The notes under the pieces: model-generated
Databases searched by the model: none
Told to the model about the DNA's origin: nothing
The model's input: only the letters and a program-made list of their open reading frames with translations
Position numbers and translations under genes: made by a program
Part shown: piece by piece, positions 8,797-16,265 of the stretch
How positions within the stretch are numbered: the first letter of the stretch is position 1
Layout: the number at the start of each line of letters is the position of its first letter
Source: Bacteroidota bacterium
GTDB lineage: Bacteria > Bacteroidota > Bacteroidia > Flavobacteriales > Schleiferiaceae
Length of the DNA: 40,234 bases
Direction of reading: 5' to 3'
Assembly (NCBI GenBank): GCA_003023665.1
Contig: PXYR01000002.1
Location: 1-40,234 of the forward strand

Positions 8797-8814
8797 TTCG
8801 ACTGCTCTGTCGAA
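8797..8814. promoter_or_regulatory. Inverted repeat 12 bases upstream of the ABC ATPase gene
   Basis: TTCGAC, six bases, GTCGAA: a perfect 6-base inverted repeat between the dnaJ terminator and the ABC ATPase start (8785). It could be an operator or a leader hairpin for the six-gene cluster. No TAnnTTTG element was found in this gap, so the promoter position is not defined. Confidence 0.35.
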
Positions 8815-8833
8815 TGAGTTAGGTTGTACTGGG

Positions 8834-8864
8834 AAATAAAACTCCCGTCTTAATGACAGGAGTT
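8834..8864 (-). terminator. Rho-independent terminator after dnaJ
   Basis: On the minus strand, AACTCC (8864-8859), one mismatch, GTC, loop of five, GAC and GGAGTT form a stem, followed by TTATTT. It lies 22 bases past the dnaJ stop and closes the grpE-dnaJ transcript before the ABC gene. Confidence 0.75.
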
Positions 8865-8885
8865 GGAAGTTAGCAAATTCAAAAG

Positions 8886-9995
8886 TTATGAGAACATTTC
8901 TTTGACCCTATCAAAGAATCCTTTATCTGATTTACCAGGATTTGGTTCAAAATTTTTACTTTCTTTTAAACCTTCTAAGGTCTTCTTTTCTTCATTGCTG
9001 AGGTTCTTAGGTACCCAGACGTTGATATGTATCAATTGATCGCCTCGGCCGTATCCTTGAACACTAGGCAAGCCTTTGTTTTTTAAACGAAGAATTTTAC
9101 CGGGCTGTGTTCCTTTGTCAATATTGATTTTAACTGATCCGCTTACTGTGGGAATTTCTACGCTTGTACCCAATGCCGCATCTGGAAAACTAAGGGTTAA
9201 TTCATAGTGCAAATTTTCTCCGTCTCTTGTTAATGAATCGTGAGGTATTTCTTCTATTAAAACTATGAGGTCTCCCGGTATACCGCCCAAAGCTTCATTC
9301 CCTTTACCACCAACGCGCAACTGCATGCCGTCTTGAACCCCACCAGGAATTTTTACTGCAACAACTTCCTCTTTGCGCTCTAGTCCATCAGAACCGACTC
9401 CACTGGGCTTTTGGTCTACAATTTTTCCAGCACCATTACAGGTAGAACATGTAGCTGCGGTTCGCATTTGTCCTAGAATAGTATTGGTGACTTGTTGTAC
9501 TTGACCTGCACCGTTGCAGGTTGGACATGTTTTAAAGGTTACGCCTTCGGCAACCTTCGCCCGACGTATCTTAATTTTCTTTTCGACACCATCGGCAATT
9601 TCCTCAAGTGTTAATTTCACTTTTATTCGGAGGTTAGAGCCTTTTGCTTGACGCTGACGTGCGCCTCCACCGCCAAAACCGCCAAAGCCACCTCCACCGC
9701 CAAAGATGTCTCCGAACATATCAAAGATGTCATTCATATTCCCGTGGAATCCGCCTCCGCCTGCACCGGCACCAAATGCTTGGTGACCAAACTGGTCGTA
9801 CTTGCGTCGTTTTTCCTCGTTGCCCAATATGTCATAGGCTTCAGCAGCCTCTTTGAATCTATCTTCTGCTTCTTTGTCGTCTGGATTCCGGTCCGGATGA
9901 TTTTTTAACGCAACTTTCCGGTACGCCTTTTTAATTTCATCTTGACTAGAGTTTTTATTGACTCCTAGAACATCGTAATAATCGCGCTTCGCCAT
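8886..9995 (-). CDS. dnaJ: Chaperone DnaJ with a reduced zinc-binding region
   Basis: 369-residue Hsp40 co-chaperone that delivers substrates to DnaK and stimulates its ATPase. The J domain (1-70) has HPD at 33-35, and a Gly/Phe-rich linker covers about 74-112. The zinc region normally has four CxxCxGxG motifs. Here only two exist, at 157-164 and 183-190, and the protein has just four cysteines. By alignment they are the second and third motifs (zinc centre II); motifs one and four (zinc centre I) are replaced by non-Cys sequence. The frame is intact and the C-terminal substrate-binding domains follow normally, so this is not decay. It starts one base after grpE. Confidence 0.97.
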   Translation of the reverse strand: MAKRDYYDVLGVNKNSSQDEIKKAYRKVALKNHPDRNPDDKEAEDRFKEAAEAYDILGNEEKRRKYDQFGHQAFGAGAGGGGFHGNMNDIFDMFGDIFGGGGGFGGFGGGGARQRQAKGSNLRIKVKLTLEEIADGVEKKIKIRRAKVAEGVTFKTCPTCNGAGQVQQVTNTILGQMRTAATCSTCNGAGKIVDQKPSGVGSDGLERKEEVVAVKIPGGVQDGMQLRVGGKGNEALGGIPGDLIVLIEEIPHDSLTRDGENLHYELTLSFPDAALGTSVEIPTVSGSVKINIDKGTQPGKILRLKNKGLPSVQGYGRGDQLIHINVWVPKNLSNEEKKTLEGLKESKNFEPNPGKSDKGFFDRVKEMFS

Positions 9996-9996
9996 A

Positions 9997-10551
9997 TTAT
10001 GCTTCTTTACCGACTACAACTTTAGCATAACGAATCACTCTATCGCCAATTTTGTATCCTTTTTCAACTTCATCAATTATTTTACCAGCCATCTCAGGGC
10101 TAGGAGCGGGAATTTGAGTAATAGCTTCCATTTCTTCTACGTCAAATTCTCTTCCAACCGTACTTTCCATTGCGCTCAGACCCTTCCCTTTGAGGGTTTC
10201 CATGAGCTTGTGTTGAATGAGCTTGAGTCCTTCTAAAACGGCAGTGTTTTCCTCTGTTTCTTCAGTATTCTTTAATGCTCTTTCAAAATCATCAAGAATT
10301 GGCAGAAGCGCTGTTAAAGTGTCTTCATTAGCACTCTCCATGAGGGCTAATCTTTCTTTAGCTGTTCTACGTCGGAAGTTTTCAAATTCCGCATATAAAC
10401 GCAAATTTTGATCTTTCAAGTCTTTAACCTCATCCTCAAGTTTGACTACCGGATCTTGCTCAACACTAGTTTCCTCGGTAGTTTCAGGGTTTTGATTTCC
10501 GTTTTTTTCTTCCTGTAATTCTTCGTTATTAGAAGCTTCTTTCTCTGACAT
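9997..10551 (-). CDS. grpE: Nucleotide exchange factor GrpE
   Basis: 184-residue homodimeric exchange factor that releases ADP from DnaK. The first 35 residues are Glu/Asn-rich and disordered. A long helix follows (about 35-80, with LRLYAEFENFRRRTAKERL), then the helical bundle and a C-terminal beta wing with GYKIGDRVIRYAKVVV, the GrpE signature. It is the first gene of a two-gene unit with dnaJ; dnaK is not in this window. A perfect inverted repeat lies about 60 bases upstream of the ATG and may control heat-shock expression. Confidence 0.97.
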   Translation of the reverse strand: MSEKEASNNEELQEEKNGNQNPETTEETSVEQDPVVKLEDEVKDLKDQNLRLYAEFENFRRRTAKERLALMESANEDTLTALLPILDDFERALKNTEETEENTAVLEGLKLIQHKLMETLKGKGLSAMESTVGREFDVEEMEAITQIPAPSPEMAGKIIDEVEKGYKIGDRVIRYAKVVVGKEA

Positions 10552-10589
10552 TTCTATAGAATTTACGGCTTTATTTGCATCTCTTATTG

Positions 10590-10632
10590 CAAATTGTTCG
10601 CCATCTAATGTTCCGCTGACAACGTGTCAGCG
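10590..10632 (-). promoter_or_regulatory. Candidate grpE-dnaJ promoter with overlapping palindromic operator
   Basis: CGCTGACA-ACG-TGTCAGCG at 10614-10632 is a perfect inverted repeat with 8-base arms. On the minus strand a TTG at 10622-10620 lies inside it, and 22 bases downstream is ACAATTTG (10597-10590), a two-mismatch version of TAnnTTTG. A repressor on the palindrome would cover the minus-33 region. It is not the CIRCE element (TTAGCACTC-N9-GAGTGCTAA). The palindrome is certain; its role is inferred. Confidence 0.5.
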
Positions 10633-10650
10633 AGGCGCAAAATTAGACAT

Positions 10651-10680
10651 AAAAAAGGCGTCGGGATTGCGCCAACGCCT
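10651..10680 (-). terminator. Rho-independent terminator after the TlpA-like gene
   Basis: On the minus strand, AGGCGT (10680-10675), a 13-base loop, then ACGCCT (10661-10656) is followed by a run of T (through 10651). It separates the helicase-murA-tlpA group from grpE-dnaJ. Confidence 0.7.
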
Positions 10681-10706
10681 ATTATTTATTTGGAGTTAAG
10701 GAGTAT

Positions 10707-11267
10707 TTATCTCTTCAGGGAAGCCAGGGTGTTTTCTAAAGCTTTACCTCTTAAATTCTTTTTGATGATTATACCTTCTCCATCAAGTAAAAATGTAGCA
10801 GGAATAGAATTTACATTATACTGTTGGGCTGCTGCATTTCGCCACGACTGCAAGTCGCTAACATGATTTTCCCACGTTAATTTGTCTTGCAGAATTCCTT
10901 TTTGCCATGCAGCCTTGTTTTGATCCAAACTTACCGAAAACACCTCAAAGCCGTCGCCGTTTTTGAAGGCTGCATCTTTATATTGGCTGTAGGTTCGCAC
11001 AACATTCGGGTTTTCCATTCGGCATGGACGGCACCAAGATGCCCAGAAATCTATTAAAACCACTTTTCCCTTTAAATCAGATAGTTTACGAATATTACCC
11101 TGAGGGTCACGCATCTGTATTTCTGGCGCTTTGTCACCTACACTTAAGCTGGCAATTTGACCATTGGTTGCGATAATGGCATCGGAATATTCACTTTGTG
11201 AAGAGGTTAATAAAATCGCTGAGAAAACTATTGCGAAACCTCCTAAAATCAGGGTTAACTTTTTCAT
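10707..11267 (-). CDS. TlpA/ResA-like periplasmic thioredoxin
   Basis: 186 residues from the ATG at 11267. An N-terminal signal or anchor helix (about 4-21, LTLILGG through SAILLTSS) is followed by a thioredoxin fold. WASWCRPC carries the redox pair Cys79/Cys82, and NSIPATFLLDGEGIII holds the cis-proline typical of the TlpA/ResA group. Proteins of this kind reduce disulfides outside the inner membrane, for example during cytochrome c assembly. The frame is open to a TTG at 11315, but that start would overlap murA and put a charged stretch before the signal sequence, so it was rejected. It follows murA by 22 bases and ends the minus-strand transcript. The partner protein is unknown. Confidence 0.9.
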   Translation of the reverse strand: MKKLTLILGGFAIVFSAILLTSSQSEYSDAIIATNGQIASLSVGDKAPEIQMRDPQGNIRKLSDLKGKVVLIDFWASWCRPCRMENPNVVRTYSQYKDAAFKNGDGFEVFSVSLDQNKAAWQKGILQDKLTWENHVSDLQSWRNAAAQQYNVNSIPATFLLDGEGIIIKKNLRGKALENTLASLKR

Positions 11268-11289
11268 AATTGTTGTGGTAATTTTCGCT

Positions 11290-12594
11290 TTACAATCTAA
11301 CAATTTCCGCGCCAAGGGCCTTTAATCTGCCGTCAATATTTTCATAACCTCGGTCTATTTGATTGATGTTATGAATGGTAGAAGTTCCTTCTGCACTGAG
11401 CGCAGCAATAAGCAAGCTTATTCCCGCTCTAATATCTGGAGAAGTCATGGTGGTGGCGCGCAAAGGGCTTTGCTTATCAAGTCCAATAACGGTTGCACGA
11501 TGAGGGTCACAAAGTATAATTTGCGCACCCATGTCAATGAGCTTATCTGTGAAAAAGAGGCGCGATTCAAACATCTTTTGATGAATTAAAACCGATCCCC
11601 TTGCTTGTGTAGCTGTTACCAATACAATACTCAATAGATCAGGTGTGAAACCTGGCCAAGGTGCATCTGCTATGGTCATGATAGACCCGTCAATGAAGCT
11701 TTCTATTTCATAATGCTCTTGAGAGGGTACGTGTAAATCATCGCCTTGTAATTCGGTATGGATACCTAGTCGTCGGAAGACTGTAGGGATAATTCCTAAA
11801 TCGGGGTAGCTGACATCCTTAATAGTAATTTCAGAACCAGTCATTGCAGCGAGACCAATCCAAGAGCCTATTTCTATCATATCAGGTAGAATTCGGTGGT
11901 CCGTTCCACCCAATTCATTGACTCCTTCAATATGAAGCATGTTAGATCCAATACCGTCTATTTTAGCCCCCATTCTTACAAGCATTTTACACAATTGCTG
12001 CAAGTAAGGTTCACATGCTGCGTTGTAAATGGTTGTTTTTCCTTTAGACATCACCGCAGTCATTACAACATTTGCGGTTCCGGTTACAGAAGCTTCATCT
12101 AAAAGCATGTAGGTTCCTCTTAGTTCAGAGGCGTCTACACTGTAAAAAGAATCTTTGCTGTTGTAATCGAATTTTGCGCCTAATTTTTGGAAGCCAAGAA
12201 AGTGAGTATCTAAACGACGACGACCTATTTTATCACCGCCGGGCTTAGGTATAAAGGCTTTGCCAAATCGAGCCAAAAGCGGACCTACGATCATTATAGA
12301 CCCTCTAAGGCTGGCCCCTTTTACCTTGAAGGTGTCTGAGGTGAGATAGTCAAGATTAACATGTTCCGCTTTGAAGGTATAATCTCCATGACCGTTTTTT
12401 TTGACGTACACGCCAAGATCGCTAAGTAGATCTATCAGCTTATTGACATCAACAATATCAGGGATATTCGTAATTCGTACTTCCTCCGGGGTCAATAAGA
12501 CTGCGCAAAGAATTTGTAAGGTTTCATTTTTGGCACCTTGAGGCGTTATGGTTCCGTTGAGTTTCTTGCCTCCAGTAATCTTGAATGTTCCCAT
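11290..12594 (-). CDS. murA: UDP-N-acetylglucosamine 1-carboxyvinyltransferase (MurA), Asp active-site variant
   Basis: 434 residues. It transfers enolpyruvate from phosphoenolpyruvate to UDP-GlcNAc, the first committed step of peptidoglycan synthesis, in the cytoplasm. The N-terminal GGKKLNGTITPQGAKNETLQ contains the Lys-Asn pair that binds substrate. The active-site loop reads PGGDKIGRRRLDTH: Asp121 (codon 12234-12232) stands where Escherichia coli has Cys115. Asp variants, known from Mycobacterium and Chlamydia, are catalytically active and insensitive to fosfomycin, which alkylates the Cys. The gene starts 3 bases after the DUF4290 gene. Confidence 0.97.
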   Translation of the reverse strand: MGTFKITGGKKLNGTITPQGAKNETLQILCAVLLTPEEVRITNIPDIVDVNKLIDLLSDLGVYVKKNGHGDYTFKAEHVNLDYLTSDTFKVKGASLRGSIMIVGPLLARFGKAFIPKPGGDKIGRRRLDTHFLGFQKLGAKFDYNSKDSFYSVDASELRGTYMLLDEASVTGTANVVMTAVMSKGKTTIYNAACEPYLQQLCKMLVRMGAKIDGIGSNMLHIEGVNELGGTDHRILPDMIEIGSWIGLAAMTGSEITIKDVSYPDLGIIPTVFRRLGIHTELQGDDLHVPSQEHYEIESFIDGSIMTIADAPWPGFTPDLLSIVLVTATQARGSVLIHQKMFESRLFFTDKLIDMGAQIILCDPHRATVIGLDKQSPLRATTMTSPDIRAGISLLIAALSAEGTSTIHNINQIDRGYENIDGRLKALGAEIVRL

Positions 12595-12597
12595 GGA

Positions 12598-13212
12598 TTA
12601 ATATCTCCTTTTCTTATTTTTCTTCTTACGGTTATTCTGGTTCTGTTTGCGTTCGGTTTGTGTTATACCAAAGGATTTTTCGTTAGGTAAATCAAACTCA
12701 CCTAATTTGAGTTTCCCCTCAGACATTTCTAATAAATCTCCTAGAATTGTTTGGTCGCTTACCGTGTCTTTATTGTATTTCAAATAATTGCGTTTCATGG
12801 CATAAGCAATGCCATAAACCAAAGCATCTTTTTCTTCACCTTGCTCCATCTTTAACGCATGAGCAATCATGTTTTTTACCACCGATCCATAATGACGGAA
12901 TCTCCTGGATTTATCTGGATACGGTACTTCGTCCGGCAAACCAACGAAGCTTTCTGCAGTTGGAATCGGATAAGGACTGTCAACATCTAATTTAAAGTCT
13001 GACATTATAAAGAGATGATCCCATAGTTTATGGGCATAATCCGGGGCATCTCTAATAGCTGGATTTAAATTCCCAATAACATCTATGATACTTTGGGCAA
13101 CTTTACTTCTGTGCTCTTTGTCCTCAATAGTTAAACAATAATCCACCATACGTTGGACATTGCGTCCATATTCAGGTATTTTCAGTTGAGTTCTATCCGT
13201 ATTGTATTCCAT
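12598..13212 (-). CDS. DUF4290 family protein
   Basis: 204-residue soluble, mostly helical protein of the Bacteroidota-specific DUF4290 family, recognised from its opening (EYNTDRTQLKIPEYGRNVQR) and the segment NPAIRDAPDYAHKLWDHLF. Function unknown. The last 20 residues are an Asn/Lys/Arg tail ending KKKNKKRRY, which suggests contact with nucleic acid or the ribosome (inference). It sits 24 bases after the helicase gene and 3 bases before murA, an arrangement that hints at co-expression with either DNA repair or cell-wall synthesis. No signal peptide or membrane helix. Confidence 0.88.
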   Translation of the reverse strand: MEYNTDRTQLKIPEYGRNVQRMVDYCLTIEDKEHRSKVAQSIIDVIGNLNPAIRDAPDYAHKLWDHLFIMSDFKLDVDSPYPIPTAESFVGLPDEVPYPDKSRRFRHYGSVVKNMIAHALKMEQGEEKDALVYGIAYAMKRNYLKYNKDTVSDQTILGDLLEMSEGKLKLGEFDLPNEKSFGITQTERKQNQNNRKKKNKKRRY

Positions 13213-13236
13213 ATTTCGAATAACTTAAATCTTTAT

Positions 13237-15648
13237 TTATGCAGCACTGACCTTGGCGAATTTTAGTAACAATCTTTTTTCACCTGCATTGTCAAAGTTG
13301 ATGATTGCTTTGGCATCTGCACCTTCACCTTCCATTCGAACGACCGTTCCAAGACCAAATCGCCCATGTACTACTCTTTTTCCTTCATGCAGTTCATTGG
13401 GTTTCAAAAAATCTCCGCTACTAATTCCAGCGCCTGTATTATTTACCGGTGTCAACGTTTTGCCCCTCAATTTAGGGTTTTTTGCCGCATTGGTAACGGG
13501 GTTTATTTTCTTCCCTTTTCTTTCTGCGGAAGACGGTTTGCCCCAGTTTTTATTTTTCCCTTGATAGACCGTTCTTCCCTTACTTTTCTCATTAGGTGAC
13601 CCAAAAGCATTGTTTAGGGCAGAGGAACTAAAACTCGTGGGGGAGAATTCGGGAATTTGAATGTCCAAATAAGTTTCGTCTATTTCATCTATGAACCGAG
13701 AAGGTTCGCAATCAATTAATTTCCCCCACCTATACCTTGTATGTGCATAGGTTAAATGAGCGCGTTTCTCTGCTCTTGTAAGAGCAACATAAAAAAGTCT
13801 TCGTTCTTCTTCAAGCTCACTTCTGCTGCCACTACTCATCATGCTTGGGAAGAGGTTTTCTTCTAGCCCTACAATGTATACATATGGAAATTCTAACCCT
13901 TTTGCGAGGTGAATAGTCATCATGCTCACTTTTGGTGTTCCGTCGTCCACTTCATTGTCTCTATCGGTTAACAATGCAATGTCTGATAGATAATTAGCCA
14001 GGGATGGATCGCCTTCTGCGAGTTCTTTTTGTTGCTCGGTAAAATCCTTGATTCCGTTCAGTAATTCTTGGACATTTTCATAACGAGTTACTCCTTCTGG
14101 TGTTTTATCCTCCCCCAAAACTTTAATGAGGCCTGCGCTTTTTGCTACATGTGCTACTAAATCAAAAGCGTCTTGCTGCTTGGACAAAATTTCAAATGAG
14201 TTTATGAGCGTAGAAAAGTCACTGATTTTCCTAACGGTTGGTTTATTTAAACCACATTCTATGCGCTGTATACGCTCGCAAACTTCCCATAGAGAGCAAT
14301 TTTCTCTTTCTGCTGCTAAGACTAGTTTAGCAAGAGTAGTAGCACCAATACCTCGTGCGGGGTAGTTGATTACTCTTCTAAATGCCTCTTCATCTTTAGG
14401 GTTGATGATAAGCCTTAAATAAGCCAATACATCTTTAATCTCTTTACGCTGGTAAAAGCTAAGTCCACCATAAATTTTATAAGGAATATTCTTTTTACGC
14501 AAAGCGTCTTCAAAACTTCGACTTTGCGCATTCGTTCTGTATAAAACGCAAAAATCATCATGCTTTGCATTTTCATTCATACTGGTCTGCCAAACATTGG
14601 TAGCGACGTAGTTGCCTTCATCCGTATCTGAAATACTTTTATGAACTATTATTTTTTCTCCTCCGCTATTTTGGGTCCATACATTCTTCTGAATCTGCTC
14701 TTTGTTTTTTTCAATGATGCTATTTGCTGCCTGGACTATATTGTTGGTTGATCTATAGTTCTGTTCCAGCTTAAATAGTTTTGTATCCGGGTAATCCTTC
14801 TGAAAATTAAGAATGTTGCGAATGTTTGCGCCTCGGAATGCATAAATGGATTGTGCATCATCACCAACAATGCAGATGTTTTCAAATTTTGCTGCTAATG
14901 CCTTAACAATTAGGTATTGGCTATGATTGGTGTCTTGGTACTCATCTACTGAGATGTACTTAAACCTGTTCTGATATTTGGCTAAGACATCTGGAAAGGT
15001 GTACATCAATTCATTTGTCTTGAGTAAAAGATCATCAAAATCCATACAGCCGGCCCGAAAACATCGCTCTGTATATGCTTGGTAAATTTCTCCAAACATG
15101 GGGATTTTTGCTGTACTGTCTTGAGCTTGTAATTCGCCATTTTGGAAATACGCTTTGGGCGTTATCAAGTTGTTTTTAAGGGACGAAATGCGACTGATTA
15201 TGGACTTTGCCTTATAGATATCTTTGTCAAGATTTTTTTCTTTGATAATATTCGCGACTACTTTTTTACTGTCGTCGGCATCATAAATAGTAAAATTAGT
15301 TGGGTAGCCCAACTTACTTGCTTCAATCCTTAGTATTCGGGCAAAGACACTATGGAAAGTGCCCATCCATAAGTTTTTTGACTCTGTATCTCCAACTAAT
15401 TTTCCAATGCGTTCTTTCATCTCTCGGGCTGCCTTATTAGTAAAGGTTAGCGAAAGGATATTGAATGCGTCCACTCCCTTCTCTAAGAGATAGGCTATGC
15501 GGTAAGTAAGCACACGTGTTTTCCCAGACCCAGCACCTGCAATAACCATAACGGGCCCCTCTGTTTGCTCTGCTGCTTTGCGCTGAGCATCGTTTAATTG
15601 ATCGAGAAAATGTGTCAAAGAATTGTTGTTGAATTGTTCAGTAAACAA
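13237..15648 (-). CDS. UvrD/PcrA-type superfamily 1A DNA helicase
   Basis: 803 residues. It is an ATP-dependent 3'-5' helicase acting in repair and removal of RecA or transcription blocks. Walker A GAGSGKT is at 38-44 in the Q-motif context LNDAQRKA, motif II reads VDEYQDTN, motif III GDDAQSIYAFRG, motif IV LEQNYRST, and motif V/VI MTIHLAKGLEFPYVY and YVALTRAEK. After a low-complexity linker, the C-terminus has a Tudor-like domain (RVVHGRFGLGTVV) as in PcrA, which binds RNA polymerase. There is no in-frame ATG near the start; TTG at 15648 is used here, but TTG at 15618 (M-THFLDQLND) matches relatives better. A consensus promoter ends 7 bases before 15648. Confidence 0.93.
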   Translation of the reverse strand: MFTEQFNNNSLTHFLDQLNDAQRKAAEQTEGPVMVIAGAGSGKTRVLTYRIAYLLEKGVDAFNILSLTFTNKAAREMKERIGKLVGDTESKNLWMGTFHSVFARILRIEASKLGYPTNFTIYDADDSKKVVANIIKEKNLDKDIYKAKSIISRISSLKNNLITPKAYFQNGELQAQDSTAKIPMFGEIYQAYTERCFRAGCMDFDDLLLKTNELMYTFPDVLAKYQNRFKYISVDEYQDTNHSQYLIVKALAAKFENICIVGDDAQSIYAFRGANIRNILNFQKDYPDTKLFKLEQNYRSTNNIVQAANSIIEKNKEQIQKNVWTQNSGGEKIIVHKSISDTDEGNYVATNVWQTSMNENAKHDDFCVLYRTNAQSRSFEDALRKKNIPYKIYGGLSFYQRKEIKDVLAYLRLIINPKDEEAFRRVINYPARGIGATTLAKLVLAAERENCSLWEVCERIQRIECGLNKPTVRKISDFSTLINSFEILSKQQDAFDLVAHVAKSAGLIKVLGEDKTPEGVTRYENVQELLNGIKDFTEQQKELAEGDPSLANYLSDIALLTDRDNEVDDGTPKVSMMTIHLAKGLEFPYVYIVGLEENLFPSMMSSGSRSELEEERRLFYVALTRAEKRAHLTYAHTRYRWGKLIDCEPSRFIDEIDETYLDIQIPEFSPTSFSSSALNNAFGSPNEKSKGRTVYQGKNKNWGKPSSAERKGKKINPVTNAAKNPKLRGKTLTPVNNTGAGISSGDFLKPNELHEGKRVVHGRFGLGTVVRMEGEGADAKAIINFDNAGEKRLLLKFAKVSAA

Positions 15649-15655
15649 GCGTTCA

Positions 15656-15685
15656 CAAATGTACTTTTATCCATTCTTAAAACAA
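15656..15685 (-). promoter_or_regulatory. Consensus Bacteroidota promoter for the helicase group
   Basis: On the minus strand TTG (15685-15683), exactly 19 bases, then TACATTTG (15663-15656), a perfect TAnnTTTG. Transcription should begin about 15652-15649, right at the first possible TTG start codon (15648) or about 30 bases before the alternative at 15618. Confidence 0.65.
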
Positions 15686-15780
15686 GTCTATCTCAACCAT
15701 GATGTTCGAGATTTTTTAATCTCTTTTCAACACCTGCTGTAATTATTTCAGAACGAGCTAATTATTTTAATAACATGGCG

Positions 15781-15811
15781 TTTGGTTATGGAGATAATAT
15801 CACTACATTTG
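15781..15811 (+). promoter_or_regulatory. Consensus promoter of the ribosomal supercluster
   Basis: TTTG at 15781-15784, a 19-base spacer, then TACATTTG at 15804-15811: both boxes and spacing match the Bacteroidota primary-sigma consensus. It predicts a leader of about 53 bases before rpsL, which contains a short CCCA/TGGG hairpin at 15817-15829. The rest of the 221-base gap is AT-rich; a weak 6-base hairpin at 15708-15723 is the only other structure seen. Confidence 0.75.
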
Positions 15812-15869
15812 CAGTCCCCAAAAAATGGGTAATTGATTATTGGAATAAACTAGAAATCAAAAGGTACGT

Positions 15870-16244
15870 ATGCCAACGATTCAACAGCTTGTAAGAAAAG
15901 GTCGCAAACAGATCAAACAAAAGAGTAAATCTGCTGCGCTGGATTCCTGCCCACAACGCAGGGGTGTATGTACTCGTGTCTACACAACGACGCCGAAAAA
16001 ACCAAATTCGGCAATGCGTAAGGTGGCAAGGGTGCGTCTATCAAATGGAAATGAAGTAAATGCCTACATCGGAGGTGAAGGACACAATCTACAAGAGCAC
16101 AGTATTGTACTTGTTCGTGGGGGTCGTGTAAAAGATCTTCCCGGGGTTCGATACCACATTGTTCGTGGAGCTCTCGATACTGCAGGTGTAGACGGAAGAA
16201 CACAGCGCCGTTCAAAATATGGTGCTAAGAAACCTAAGAAATAA
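15870..16244 (+). CDS. rpsL: 30S ribosomal protein S12
   Basis: 124 residues. S12 lies at the decoding centre beside helices 27 and 44 of 16S rRNA and sets translational accuracy. The loops TTPKKPNSAMRK and RGGRVKDLPGVRYH are intact, with Lys43 and Lys88, the two positions whose changes give streptomycin resistance, both wild type. It is the first gene after the consensus promoter and lies 21 bases before rpsG. Confidence 0.99.
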   Translation: MPTIQQLVRKGRKQIKQKSKSAALDSCPQRRGVCTRVYTTTPKKPNSAMRKVARVRLSNGNEVNAYIGGEGHNLQEHSIVLVRGGRVKDLPGVRYHIVRGALDTAGVDGRTQRRSKYGAKKPKK

Positions 16245-16265
16245 ACTACTTCTAGATAAGAACTC

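Noticed and set aside
9644..9908. Open frames on the plus strand inside dnaJ
   Set aside because: They are mirror images of the Gly-rich linker and J domain, with unlikely His/Cys/Arg-rich composition.
8886..9995. DnaJ as a damaged gene because zinc motifs are missing
   Set aside because: The reading frame is continuous and the remaining motifs and flanking domains are well kept, so this is a reduced but functional form.
11268..11315. Longer start (TTG) for the TlpA-like gene
   Set aside because: It overlaps the end of murA and puts a charged stretch before a clear signal sequence; the ATG at 11267 fits better.
15708..15723. GAGATT/AATCTC hairpin followed by T bases as a terminator
   Set aside because: The stem is short and AT-rich, and no gene ends nearby on either strand.
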